From positions 62,001 through 126,000 of the forward strand of contig JAEUWP010000316.1 in the NCBI GenBank assembly GCA_018524725.1: a stretch of 64,000 nt of DNA, in the 5' to 3' direction. The notes below the pieces were generated by a model. That model did no database searches. It had not been told where the DNA came from and saw only the letters and a list, made by a program, of their open reading frames with translations. This DNA is from Podaxis mareebaensis (taxonomy: Eukaryota > Basidiomycota > Agaricomycetes > Agaricales > Agaricaceae). Positions 45,377-55,870 of the stretch are shown here, in pieces (position 1 is the stretch's first letter; each line of letters starts with the position of its first letter). Both the position numbers and the translations under genes were made by a program.

Positions 45377-45574
45377 TTAGGTCTGCGGAGTGCAGCAGGT
45401 CCAGCAATCATCACTACCTCGAGGGAAAGACGGAGGCGTGCAGTTCGGTCTATCACTGTAACAGACAGCCAAGCAAACGACACCTTGGGGCTCCGGGTCC
45501 GGAACAGGGTTGGCGTGAGTAGCTGCCACGAGTGCGGCAAGCACGGTCAAGGGATTCAACAGCTTGAGAATCAT
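45377..45574 (-). CDS. Secreted cysteine-rich peptide 2 (CWTCC family)
   Basis: 65 aa. The signal peptide (MILKLLNPLTVLAALVAATHA) is followed by NPVPDPEP, then the family cysteine frame with the same spacing (VCLAVC, DRPNC, DCWTCC) and the end TPQT. This is the most diverged of the four (RPN for KPD). A leader intron of 53 nt (45636-45584, GTGAGC to TTTCAG) ends 9 bp before the ATG. TATA-like TATAAAAAA lies near 45815. The corresponding gene in module C has been removed. Confidence 0.75.
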   Translation of the reverse strand: MILKLLNPLTVLAALVAATHANPVPDPEPQGVVCLAVCYSDRPNCTPPSFPRGSDDCWTCCTPQT

Positions 45575-45924
45575 GACGAAACACTGAAAGTCACACCTTG
45601 AGAATGCGGATCAGAATGAAGGCATTAGAAGCTCACGGGGAGAGCGTGCAAGGTAGTTCGTTTCTGAATACACGGATACTTGATACAAGAACTGGGGAGG
45701 ATGCGGTTAGCATGAGCAAAACATAAGGTCCGTTGAGCGCTCACCTGAGTTTGTCCTAATGGTGAGATCCTCCGACTTGAGCTTGGTTGGTCGGGGCATC
45801 TCTTCCATTTTTTATACGACCAGGCATAAATCATTATCAACTCCCCTGTTTCCAAGCGGTCCGTGCGCGCACCCACTCGTGCCATCATTACCTGTGGAGA
45901 ATTACAGAGTTGGAGATGATAGGC

Positions 45925-46060
45925 GTCTGGCCGAGCACCAGATACGACATGCAGAGAAAACGAAGTCCTTCTAATAATTAAATTTTCGCAGTCTGAGCTA
46001 TCAATATGTAACGCGCTAGAAGATGCTGCCTCACTCATCTGACCAGCCAGGTTGATGTAA
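45925..46060 (-). promoter_or_regulatory. Conserved block upstream of peptide 2
   Basis: GTCTGGCCGAGCACCAGATA and GACATGCAGAGAAAACGAAG are shared with 42245-42300 (module C, where no peptide gene follows). In part they are shared with 48740-48770 upstream of peptide 4. Confidence 0.5.
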
Positions 46061-46329
46061 TGGGGCTCACAGGAGGATATCCCCAAGCAACGACCGCCGA
46101 TGCCAAGATAGTGACAACGTCAGAGCTTATGCATTAGGTTTTGTAAAATGGAGTCCAGTGTCAGATACATCCCCACAGGACAATGGTCCTCTGCCAACAG
46201 CCGAGTGGTAGAAATCAGTGATTTCCGAGGAAGAAACTGGGTACCAAAAAGCTCCTGGAACAGAACGTTACATAGCTGGATTGCGGCTTGAGGCCGACTA
46301 CCAGCGAGCTGGCTTCATGAGGGTTGGAA

Positions 46330-46640
46330 CTATTGGGATTTCGCCGGTCGGGTTATGGAAACAGCTAGTGAGGTGAAAGACAAGGCTGTATGGACTGCGT
46401 CGTCGTGTTGTGGCGGTAATACGTACGTCGCATGACTCACGGACGGGAATGCACCGGGGTCATCACTCGCCAGGTGTGAACCACGATTGGCACCTGATTG
46501 GAATAGAGCATTAGCGCACGAGCAGTTGGCCTTCCGATAGCAGGCGTCGCTCCTTTGGGCAGCGGGGGCGAAATCTAGCACTCCAACTGTCTCCTTGAGA
46601 TAGCCCCCCAGGAGACCAGAACGAGCCACACCGATAAAGA
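46330..46640 (-). pseudogene. PARG-domain pseudogene 2
   Basis: A minus frame reads KETVGVLDFAPAA, matching AHAVGVLNFASAK of the intact PARG, but the catalytic GGG is gone and later sequence only loosely follows the intact gene. Little more than the motif region remains, so this copy is more deleted than pseudogene 1. Confidence 0.55.
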
Positions 46641-47076
46641 AAGCAAATAATTATCGGGGACGAATACATGGGCGTTTACATTTAGGGCGCCTGGGGAACG
46701 TATCTTGAACATTGGATCATGTTTCTAGGAGGGTACGGAGAAGGCATGAGGCTTGGCAAGCGGCAAGACACTAGGGTACTGTGCTCAACGTTCAATATTC
46801 GATGCCCGCCCTAGTGATTTATCTATGACCAGGTCTTTATAGTTGTCAATCCAATGTTCCCCACTGAGATCGGAGTCCGTAGTTCGGCTTCGTTATCATA
46901 CTTGCTAGTATCCTCAACCTTCACTCGTACCAAATGGCCCTCTAACAAAGCAAAACAGAACACCGTCGATTCACAATTTGGTACAATTACAAATCCATCG
47001 TCACCGCCAAATTTCTTCCCTTACCATGTCCACTCAACCGTCGTATTCGGCGATTACTAGTGAGAAAGCAAGTTCC

Positions 47077-47271
47077 TCATTGCCGAGAGCAACAGGTCCA
47101 ACACCCATCGCCACCCGAGGGGAACCATCCAGGTCGACAGTCCGGCTTTTCCGGATAGCAAATAAGCAAACACGTAGGCGGATCATTTGATTCCGGTTCG
47201 GGCACTGGATTGGCACTGGTAAGCGCTACGAGGACGAAGAGGGCGGTAACCGAGGCGATCTTGAAGTTCAT
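47077..47271 (-). CDS. Secreted cysteine-rich peptide 3 (CWTCC family)
   Basis: 64 aa. The signal peptide (MNFKIASVTALFVLVALTSA) is followed by NPVPEPES, then C-x3-C-x6-C-x11-C-x2-C-C (TCLLIC, EKPDC, GCWTCC) and the end SRQ. A leader intron 47335-47280 (56 nt, GTGAGC to CCCCAG) ends 8 bp before the ATG. TATA-like sequence is near 47526-47530. It sits at the place in module A that corresponds to peptide 1 in module B. Confidence 0.75.
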   Translation of the reverse strand: MNFKIASVTALFVLVALTSANPVPEPESNDPPTCLLICYPEKPDCRPGWFPSGGDGCWTCCSRQ

Positions 47272-47609
47272 TGCGCACGCTGGGGAGATGGGTCGTTCAA
47301 TTGGAATTGAGGAATCAGTGTGATGAGTGGCTCACAATGCTAAATAACGTGTCTTGACGTTCAATTTCAGCGTCGACTCAGATTTGGAGGTGAATTTGGA
47401 GGTGAGTTTGTGGAAAAGCTGTGAGCGTGTCAACGTCTAGCAAGGCTGAACATAACGGAAACCCCTGACCCGCAAATGAACGGAGTATTGCAGACTTGGA
47501 GCTTCATGTAGTGTACCCTCCGTGCTTTATAGACAGCTGCGAAAGATTTTTGTCATGGCTTTGTCACCCCGCTGCGCACATGCCGTGAATATGGGCAGTT
47601 CGTGGAGAA

Positions 47610-47715
47610 TCAAGGTCTGGGACAGCGATAAAGATCTAAATACGACACGCAAGCTTGGGGATTCACAGCTAGGGATATGGAGAACGGCCTCAATACGCTG
47701 TCCGCGTCATCTCCG
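47610..47715 (-). promoter_or_regulatory. Conserved block upstream of peptide 3
   Basis: Shares GTGGAGAATCAA, TACGACACGCAAGCTTGGGG and TGTCCGCGTCAT words with the regions upstream of peptides 1 and 4. Confidence 0.4.
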
Positions 47716-48181
47716 AATAGTTAGTGAGGAAAGGACCCAGAACAATCCCTACCAAGCCGTTGACGGGATCCGCTATTTTGGGCATATCCCATCCAAAGCA
47801 AACCCCGTCCGAGAAGGACGACTTCGTCTTGGCATCTGTTCTCGTAAAGTTTGAGTGTGCGGGTGAAGTAGTGGATGATTGTTGCCGGTTGTATTCGCAA
47901 CAATTTCCATCTCGTATGTTCTAATTCCGGGTGCAACATGTCTCCGCGATCATGTCATAATTATCAGGTTCTTGTCAATCCAACGTTCGCAATTGAAGCA
48001 GGAGCCCTCCGCTCTATCCCGCGTGGTGCTCTCAAGCTTCACACACTCGTGCAGTTCACCGCCGATAATCAAAATCTCCTATTTACAGCCCAACTAATTA
48101 CAAATCGTCACCAGTACTTCCCTCTGTCTCAACATTCATTCAGTCCAACGACCACAGCAGTTAATTCATTAATGCAGCTAT

Positions 48182-48376
48182 TCATTGCGGGGTGCAGCAG
48201 GTCCAGCACCCGCCGCTGTACGAGGGAAACGAGGGGGGTTTGCAGTCGGGCTTCTCCTCAGCGCAAATGAGAAGACAGATAGCGTTAGGGGGGTCGGCGT
48301 TGGGCACCGGATTGGCTCTGGTGAACGCTGCGAGGGCGAAGAGCGCAGTCAATGGGACCAAAGCCTTGATGTTCAT
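48182..48376 (-). CDS. Secreted cysteine-rich peptide 4 (CWTCC family)
   Basis: 64 aa. The signal peptide (MNIKALVPLTALFALAAFTRA) is followed by NPVPNADP, then the family frame (ICLLIC, EKPDC, GCWTCC) and the end TPQ. A leader intron 48447-48388 (60 nt, GTGAGC to GTCAG) ends 11 bp before the ATG. TATA-like sequence is near 48616-48622. Between the third and fourth cysteine it reads KPPSFPSYSGG, close to peptide 1 (ARGSFPSYSNG). The intact PARG gene lies 840 bp upstream in the same direction. Confidence 0.75.
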   Translation of the reverse strand: MNIKALVPLTALFALAAFTRANPVPNADPPNAICLLICAEEKPDCKPPSFPSYSGGCWTCCTPQ

Positions 48377-48724
48377 CGTACGGAAAGCTGACAAGAGGAG
48401 TTAATCTCAATAGATTGAGCATCTCAGAATATGAATCAGCGGCTCACTAGAAAGGGCTATTTCAAGCGATTGTTAACTTAAGACTGCTCGCCTTAAAGTT
48501 TACTTAAAAGATATGTGGATATCAGCGCAACCGAGTTGAGTGAAGTGGAGACGTACCAAATGATAAAGGCAGAGGAATTTCCCAACCTTGACCTCCGTTG
48601 GTGCAACACTCCTCCATTTTATACGCCATGGCAAGTCATATATGTCACTCTTTCGTCAACCTGCTACTGCGCAGGTTCCGTGAACCATCATTGCCCTTGG
48701 GGAACCAAAGTCTAGGCAGTGATA

Positions 48725-48835
48725 GCCATCTCGCCGAAAACTAGGTATGACATGCAGCGAAAGCCAAGCTTGGGGATCCAGCGAAGAATGAAATGCAGAA
48801 CGGTCATAATGCGTGTCAACACCAAGGGTTGAATG
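48725..48835 (-). promoter_or_regulatory. Conserved block upstream of peptide 4
   Basis: GACATGCAGCGAAAGCCAAG, GATCCAGCGAAGAATGAAAT and ACGGTCATAATGCG combine words found upstream of peptides 1, 2 and 3. Confidence 0.45.
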
Positions 48836-49214
48836 GAGAACAGAAAAAGACAAGTTGACATAACCGTGCATCTGACCTCTGAATTGGCGTAATAATTCAT
48901 TGTGTGGAAACGTCTCCCAAGGCCTTCATCGAAGAGGAAAGAGTGTGCCGCAGGGGCTCCAGGGGAGTCGATACTCCGACATTATTTCCATCATTCTCCG
49001 CATATACGACCGGGTGCAGTGTTTTAGATAATAACTGTACTCTACACCAGATTCATAGAAAACACGGGGGTGAGCAAAAGATTAACTCGAAGTTAACTGG
49101 TGATCAGACCGAGGGTGGTGGAGTTGGTTTTAGGTTGGTGGATATGGATCATATTTTGCGGAGGTGAGTCCAATAGCGTTGCGACACAATCATCTCCTTC
49201 CCTCGGACAAGCGT

Positions 49215-50262
49215 CTATCCGGCGGCCGTCCCAAACTTCTCCGCAAATTTGACATATGTTTCATGCCCAATAACGCCAAACACAACCCGCTCAAATGATC
49301 TCCCAAACCTGGAATCTTCACCTACCAATAGTTCAGCCCATAAGTCCACCACCATATTGACACTGTTCTTGAACACGCCTGTTCCAAAACTTCCTAATGC
49401 TAAATTCCGTACACCCTGCAGTTCGAAGAGGTACAAGAGCCTTCCCATACGCTCTTTCATAGTGGCACGAATCTTTAGTTCCATGTCTATTTCAGAATCG
49501 ACCTCTTGTAATCGATCGAGGGCTTGTTTGCGTTTTTGTCGCACGACGCCAGCATTGACAGCAGGAGACGTAAGAACGTCGATCTCGTATGGGCGGACCC
49601 AGCCCCCACTATCGTTCCGGAAAACGATGACCGAAGGGCTATAGATCATGGCGTGCGAGTAGTACCCATCGTTCTTGCCATTCGTAATTGAATGGTTGTA
49701 CGTATAGAACTGTTGGCCGACTGGGCATGTGAGACTCGGATAGAGTGTCGATGAACGAGCTATCGATTCTTCCTGTGGCAAAGCGTTTTGAGAAGAAAAC
49801 TATAGAAGGCGACGTGCATACACTCACCTGTGCTTGAGACCCAGTCAAAAACCCTCCTCCCGGCTTCTTTGCGGACGCGAAATTGAGCACGCCAACTGCG
49901 TGAGCCCGGCCCCTTCGCTCTTCATTCGCGCCATCCACCGGGGCCTGATTTGATTTAGTGGTGAGTTCGTTAACGAGCCAACGCGCCGCTTCCAGGGTCG
50001 ATTTCTCTACCGCCCATATCTTGGATTCTGGTACGAGACGCGCCTCCCTCGGCATGGACTGAGCCCATGAAGAGATAGAAGAGTTGGGTCCATAGTAGAG
50101 CGTGTGTGCTTTCAGACCTTCCACGTTGGCACGAAGATCGAATATTTCAACAGGGTCGTTCTGTTTACCTTCTGGCTTGTGGAGGGAATATGAGCCTCTC
50201 TCGATAGCATCCAGACTCCCTTCGGCGATTTTCTTGAGGGTATCTCGAGTAATGCCGGGCAT
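49215..50262 (-). CDS. Microbial-type poly(ADP-ribose) glycohydrolase (PARG, TIGR02452/DUF2263 type)
   Basis: Exons 50262-49828 and 49772-49215 give 330 aa. The catalytic macrodomain motif is clear: GVLNFASAKKPGGGFLTGSQ followed across the intron by AQEESIARSSTLYPSL. The GGG loop and the QEE glutamates bind and hydrolyse ADP-ribose polymers in bacterial-type PARGs. Later parts fit the fold: YYSHAMIYSPSVIVFR, VLTSPAVNAG, LALGSFGTGVFKN and SFERVVFGVIGH. No signal peptide, so probably nuclear or cytosolic, reversing ADP-ribosylation. It is the intact parent of the two pseudogenes at 42.9 and 46.3 kb. Minus strand, like the neighbouring peptide genes; no sign of co-transcription. Confidence 0.88.
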
Positions 50263-50618
50263 CTGGGACTAGACTACGTCAACAACTCATGGCTAGACCT
50301 GAGCAAGCAACGTACAGGTGCTCCGGATCTTCTTGACATGAACAACGACCGCAAGTTTGGATACTTCTCGTTGACGCATATGGGCGGAGTTAAGAGTTTA
50401 TTAGGGTAAGCCATGACTTGATCTGCATCATCGCCAGGAACCGAGTCTTATGCGGTGCCTGAAATACACCAGGGTCCCAAAATCACAGGTGTGAAGACAT
50501 TTGGCGAGAAATGACTTGGAAGATGATTATCTGTTTTTCATGGACAAGGAAAGAAACGGAGATGAAATATTTGATAAGCGACAAATAATGCATTATTACT
50601 GATAACCTAGTCACAAGG

Positions 50619-52122
50619 TCAATGAAACACTAACCATCTCCTGGCAGAATCAAACGTGATCAAGAAAATCGAGAGACGAGCAGTAGAATAAATGAGACCG
50701 TACAAAACGAAGGCCACAACTTTCACCACCTTCGGAACTCTCCTCACCACCCAACGTGGTACCAAGACCAGAATGAACGGCTGCAAGCAGAGGAAAAGGG
50801 AAGCTTTAGACCAGACCTCTTGCATCATGCTGGATGAAAATATAGACCCATCACGCCAAATGACACCCCAACCTAGAAAAGTAAAGAACGACATTCCGAT
50901 GGAGCCCCAAACGGTTACGAGGCCCTGGTCGAAGGTAAGGTAGTGATCCCTTGGCTTGATTGGGTTACGAATACGCACCAAAGGCCCATGAGTAATGTCC
51001 CACAGGTATTGCATAGGCGCAGTGAACGCCCAAAACACAGCGCACGGTGGCTCGACCAGGGTGTTCCAAGCAACGTCACGAAGAACACGCGTCCATCGTC
51101 GGAGGGTGGTAACTGTCTCCGCTGGCGGAGTTTGCTCACTACCATCCGGTCTATCACTGGGTACCAAGGCTTCAATATCTGGTTCTAGCGCAGCTTGAGC
51201 TGATTCAGCAATTGTCCATCCGCAAGAGTTACAGGAATCTGCCTCACATTCGTTTGCGCCATTGTCAGAGTCCAATACGTCAGTCGGCTGGGGTTCTAGA
51301 GGGTAGCGAGTTACAATAGCTGGCTCCTCGACGCTAATGATAGTATCATAGCGACATATAAGAGCAAGCCAACTCAACACCCCGTGCACCTCTGCAAGCA
51401 CCACCAACAGTTGGAACTCAGTTCTATGATGCACGAATTTTCCAATAAACCAGACGGCTGGGATAAAGAGTAACCAGAAGATGATGCGACCACGAGCACG
51501 GGTGACCCTAGCATTTATATCTTCTGCAGAGATTGTTGGGGCCTCGATCTCTCCTTCTGTGATCATACGAACGAGCTCATCGAAATCGAGAGTTCTGTTC
51601 GGTTTATTCTCCTCCCACAAGACAAACCCCCCTTTCCGCATGAATGCGGCATGATCTTGAGTCCATCCCTTCTCGGGGTCTGTACCGGCGACATCCTTTG
51701 TCAGTTTGCTACCCTAGGCAGATGACACATACCTCACCCTTTTTATGAAAGGTTTGGTTGTATGTTAACGCACAAGAGCTCTCTATGAGCCTCTCCTTCC
51801 AGGCTGCCATGGGGAAGAAATCTGGGGAAAAGAACCCACACAGGATGCATTCTAGCCAGATTCTGAGTGCTTCCCAGCGCGCCGCCTTACACTTCGGGCA
51901 GGGTATCCTTGAAATCAGAGGCCGGGCGGAGAGGGTAGATAATAAGATGAGGACGAAACAAGTAATGACTGTTTGGCTGGCAGAGGGTCGGTAGCCAGGA
52001 TTTAAGAAGTTAGTGAGTTTCCGCCAGAATGCACGATTTTTAGAGTCGACGATCCAAATAGCAATAACACCCGGAAGCCCTAGTGGCCAAGCAAGAGTCT
52101 GGCCAAAGACCAGCTTTAACAT
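50619..52122 (-). CDS. Fungal polytopic membrane protein of unknown function
   Basis: Exons 52122-51738 and 51679-50619 give 481 aa from the ATG at MLKLVFGQTLAWPLGLPG. The frame is open 26 codons further up but without ATG. Membrane segments include VITCFVLILLSTLSARPL, IIFWLLFIPAVWFIG, LVVLAEVHGVLSWLALI and GSIGMSFFTFLGWGVIW, with two or three more near the C-terminus. The central EKGWTQDHAAFMRKGGFVL followed by IEAPTISAEDINARVTRARG resembles the W-T-x-x-H-x-F-x-x-M-G-G-F signature of a widespread fungal family with no assigned function. A short Cys cluster (CEADSCNSCG) sits in the large loop. Confidence 0.75.
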
Positions 52123-53148
52123 CGTTAGTCGCAGCTTGTGATGGTGTCGGTGAAAGGGTGGAGGACGGCGTTTGGTGGGCCTCGCGCCGAGGGCCTCCAC
52201 ATAACCCTACTGACTCGTTGATCAATCAAGCAAACATCAACTGGTAGATGCAACCATCAGAAAGTAATAATTTTAGAACTTCAATTTCACACCTGGACTT
52301 TTTATGGCGTACTTTTAGACACTTTCAACAAGCAGAATCAATTTCAGTTTCAGACCTGAGTCACGATGCTTCATACCTCCAACTGGTAACCTGACCCGGC
52401 CTACGAAAAGTGCTGGTGGAGCACGACAAGCTCATAGTCATGTAGGTGGAGTACTGAATTTCGGACTGCGGAGAGCACGAGGGGATGGATCTCAGGCTCA
52501 GGTTAATATACGCGTACTGCTCTCAGGCCTTCCTTCCTATACTCGCATCAAACGGTAGCATTCATCGTGAGGGAGGTGATGCTCATTTTCCAACGTTTTA
52601 CCTATCGAACGGTGATCGGGTACATGCTCCTCTCTTTTGATCCCAAGGACGGGAGGATAGTTCAGGCAGCCTTGTTCGCAAGATGATGGATGCCGTGTTT
52701 GCTTCAACTCCTCCGCCCCAGATCATTGAATGGCACATATCTCCAGGGGGGGGTTTATGATAATGTTGGATGTCTGTATGCTTCACGTGCCTGTTCCTTG
52801 AGAGCTGGTCTGGACGAGGTGGAAACCTCACCTCATTATGCCCTTACCTTCGGGAAAATCTCTCGCAGTTCTCTATCCTCGTGAGATACCGTTATTCAAC
52901 CAAGCTTGCGATTGAAAACCAATATTCGAAGGCATAAAGCTGAATCTCACCTCGTCAGTTGTCGCCCCAGATTATGCGGCCGAACTCCTCGGTTGATTGC
53001 CTCCTGGTACTGCCGAAGCTGAAATCATTGAATCTTGGCAGAGGTGGCGGAAATTCTCCCTTCCGGTAATGCTCTCATTTTGAAGCACAGGGAGCTGAAG
53101 AATAATCTTATGTTCGAGCAAAAAAGAGCATGTCAAAGAGGCCCTAAT
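52123..53148. other. Intergenic, no supported gene
   Basis: Contains the promoter of the polytopic membrane protein gene. Small frames on both strands are not convincing. Confidence 0.5.
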
Positions 53149-53226
53149 GCATCAAGGGGGAATCGAACCCCCGGCGGGTCGAGACACCAATGGCAACGAC
53201 CCAGGTTACCACTACCCCATTGATGC
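53149..53226 (-). tRNA. tRNA-Gly (anticodon GCC) with 8-nt intron
   Basis: On the minus strand the acceptor arms GCATCAA and TTGATGC pair perfectly. The D arm reads GGGTAGTGGTAACCT. The anticodon stem GGTCG/CGACC encloses TTGCCA, an 8-nt insertion TTGGTGTC, and T. The T arm is GGGGG TTCGATT CCCCC. The insertion starts one base after the anticodon, the canonical place for a nuclear tRNA intron. Box A (TGGGGTAGTGG) and box B (GGTTCGATTCC) are intact. Confidence 0.93.
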
Positions 53227-53439
53227 CTGCCTTCCATTGGAACATTAATGTTTGCAACAGGGATGAAGGACGGAAGAGGATATGTAGTGAAGAACTCTTT
53301 CTTGGAGCTCACCGGGGGTTTGGCGTTGAACTCAGGGCAAGCGGAGTAGCGCAGTAGTCAGCCGCCGTTCTTCTAAGGCTCCGAGGGCCTTCCCACACTC
53401 ATCAGTATATATTTCCGGCAACTGCGGGCAGCCAAGACC

Positions 53440-54918
53440 ATGCAAGGCGCTCACTACCTTTGCCCAAACACCATGACCATGACCATCCAAAATCCAAAAC
53501 CAACGCTTCCAGTAGAGTTGCTGACAATGATTGTCGAGAATATCTCCGATATAGACGATCTGCGTCGACTTGCCCAGACTTCGCGCGACCTCAACTTTCT
53601 CGCTGTCGAGAAAGCCTGTGCCAAATACGACATTCATCCTCGCGACGGGATCTTGGCTCTTGACGATCATACCCTTCCCATTACGCCTATTCTTGCGATA
53701 TCACTGTCTATGGCTTGGACGCCACTCCAGTTTCTGAATTGCGACTTAACAAATACGCAATCACCGCAGGAGATGACGAAGGAGGCTCTCTCACTGCTCA
53801 ATTTCATCTCGATCATCCCTTCCGTCCAAAGGGCCTCGTTTTATTTCACCAATAGTGGTACAAAGGAATGGGAAGATGCCTTGACCGCTGTCTTCAACAC
53901 CCTGGTCGAAAAGTCTTGTACTGATCTCCACGTCAAGACTCTTACCAAATCCACCACCTCTACCTCTCGCAACAGTAAATTAACTTCGTTGTTGCAGAAG
54001 TTCTCGCTTCCCTCCGTGGGTAAAAGACGAAACACCAGGGCTATTAGACATGACTCCAATCGCCTCGAGACCTGTTACCTCCAAACCCTTCCAACGTTTC
54101 TTCAACCCCTCCTCCTTTATCGACTGAACACGTCTCGACTCACCACTTTAACTTTCCGCTACATTTATAACTACCACGAATGGGACGATTTCCTTACCCG
54201 CCTTGATCTCCCCTTCCTCACCACTCTCACCGTCTCCCACTGTATCATCCCCGGAGATGGTTTCTCCACCTTCCTCAAACACCACCCAACAATCACCTCA
54301 CTGGATTTCCACCATAACACCTATCTTCGCCATAACCCTCCCGCTCTCCCTCCCGGCATCTTACCCCGTCTCACGAAACTACGAACCACTTCAGAATACC
54401 TCGTCCGCTACTTCCCATCCTTGGACACGTTCCCGGAACTCGCAACGGTCATACTGCCCGCAGGAGATATGACGCGTGACTCCCTCAGAGCCGTAATGGC
54501 ACTCCAAGCGCTCCTACCTTGCGTCAATGACATCACACTAACCCTCGAATTCACCTACGTGCAATGCCTGGACACATGGTTGCGTGAAAGCTTAGTTCGG
54601 GCCCATCATCACGGGCAGGCCGCCAACAGGCTCGGGGATACAGACCCGACGCGATTCCTGCGTTGCGTGAAGGCATTGAAGTTGGACTCCAAGCTGATTG
54701 CGTATTCGTCAGACGGAGTGGTGGATTTATTGGTTAGGTGGTTGTGCATGTTCCCCGCTTTGGATCAGGTGTTCATCACACGTCCATGCCTCCCTAGAGT
54801 TTTCACGAGGGACCATTTCCAGAGGTTTGTAAAGGCCATCGAGAGAGGGTCTGCTTCGATAAAGACTGTAACCGTTCAAACGGAGAATCTTAGTATTTGG
54901 ACTTGGTGTATCTGTTAA
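53440..54918 (+). CDS. F-box protein
   Basis: Single exon, 492 aa. The F-box is at residues 23-60 (LPVELLTMIVENISDIDDLR then LAQTSRDLNFLAVEKA). The rest has irregular leucine-rich strands (LTTLTFRYIYNY, FLTTLTVSHCII, ITSLDFHHNTYL, RLTKLRTTSEYL) compatible with a substrate-binding solenoid. F-box proteins join Skp1-cullin-1 ubiquitin ligases; the target is unknown. An alternative ATG at 53473 would shorten the protein by 11 residues without touching the F-box. Agaricomycetes carry large, fast-evolving F-box families, and this is one member. The tRNA gene lies 200 bp upstream. Confidence 0.82.
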   Translation: MQGAHYLCPNTMTMTIQNPKPTLPVELLTMIVENISDIDDLRRLAQTSRDLNFLAVEKACAKYDIHPRDGILALDDHTLPITPILAISLSMAWTPLQFLNCDLTNTQSPQEMTKEALSLLNFISIIPSVQRASFYFTNSGTKEWEDALTAVFNTLVEKSCTDLHVKTLTKSTTSTSRNSKLTSLLQKFSLPSVGKRRNTRAIRHDSNRLETCYLQTLPTFLQPLLLYRLNTSRLTTLTFRYIYNYHEWDDFLTRLDLPFLTTLTVSHCIIPGDGFSTFLKHHPTITSLDFHHNTYLRHNPPALPPGILPRLTKLRTTSEYLVRYFPSLDTFPELATVILPAGDMTRDSLRAVMALQALLPCVNDITLTLEFTYVQCLDTWLRESLVRAHHHGQAANRLGDTDPTRFLRCVKALKLDSKLIAYSSDGVVDLLVRWLCMFPALDQVFITRPCLPRVFTRDHFQRFVKAIERGSASIKTVTVQTENLSIWTWCIC

Positions 54919-55870
54919 TAGGGTGTTTTTGGAGGGTAGAGGACTATGGGACTTTTGACTCGTTATCTTCATTTACAAGCTCTGGATATTCAATGTGATT
55001 TTTTTTTGACTTCTCTCGGCCTCTAAGCGAGACGCATCAAGTCATTTGCGCCCCTGTCTCGGTAAGCATTTCTCCAGGAGCCCAAATTCAATTAATCCAA
55101 GTCCGACTTACCATCTTCGACAGCACAATGAGTCCCTTCATATCCTCAAACGATTCTCACGTACGGCTTTACCCTAACGTAGACTCAGTCCCACCCATCC
55201 CCCTAGCGCACCAACCTTCACCAGCAAATCCTACCCGCAACCTTTAAATATACGCACTCACGCCAATCATCTCCTGAGAAAACATGTGCCCAACCATAAT
55301 GGAATCCGGGAACGTTGCCTCTACCGCTATGTCCTGGCATCTCCGTTCTCTTACTTGCGACGTCAGACCATCTATTCGAACAGCCAAGCGTCACCGGCAC
55401 TGCCTTACCCCTCGCTCCTGCTCTACCTGAGGGACTCACAGAACATCTCCAAAACTCCGCTCCGAGGCACTCAAAAGTCCTATCTCATTACATGCCCCGC
55501 CTGGGGTCGACGACCTGTCCTGTTTTAATAATCTACTCAATGGCAGACGTAAGAAGCGCTCCCTTCCACCGCGGCCGAGGTCTCCGAGTGCTCACGTGCC
55601 CCAGCTCTGGGCCGAACTTCTGTGAATTCGAGTGGCCTTCGATTGCAGGATGCTCTGAGAGCTAAGTTACCGTACTTCACGGGTCGCTGTCATCCTGGGT
55701 TGCTCTGTTCTCTCACCTTCATATTAAGGAATAATAATTGTCCGATTTTTCAATACCGGCCTCTTCATCAAGCGGTGTCCAGATACTCTGCTTATTATTT
55801 ATAACTTGCCAACCATTAATTCCAAACGCGTCCAAAGAACCAAGTCCATCGCGTACCTATCCACCGCGAA
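54919..55870. other. Intergenic, no supported gene
   Basis: Lies between convergent F-box and GH71 genes. Frames at 55286-55665 have no domain signal. Confidence 0.5.

Larger units (their letters stand above)
44200..46640. repeat. Segmental module B
   Basis: Contains peptide genes 1 and 2 and PARG pseudogene 2. The distance from the PARG remnant to the next peptide gene stop is about 437 bp both here (into module A, 46640 to 47077) and from module C (about 43900 to 44337). Those spacers share GACAAGACACTAGG-like words. Confidence 0.7.
47060..50262. repeat. Segmental module A (intact)
   Basis: Contains peptides 3 and 4 and the intact PARG gene, all on the minus strand. This is the only module in which every gene is open. 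Confidence 0.65.
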
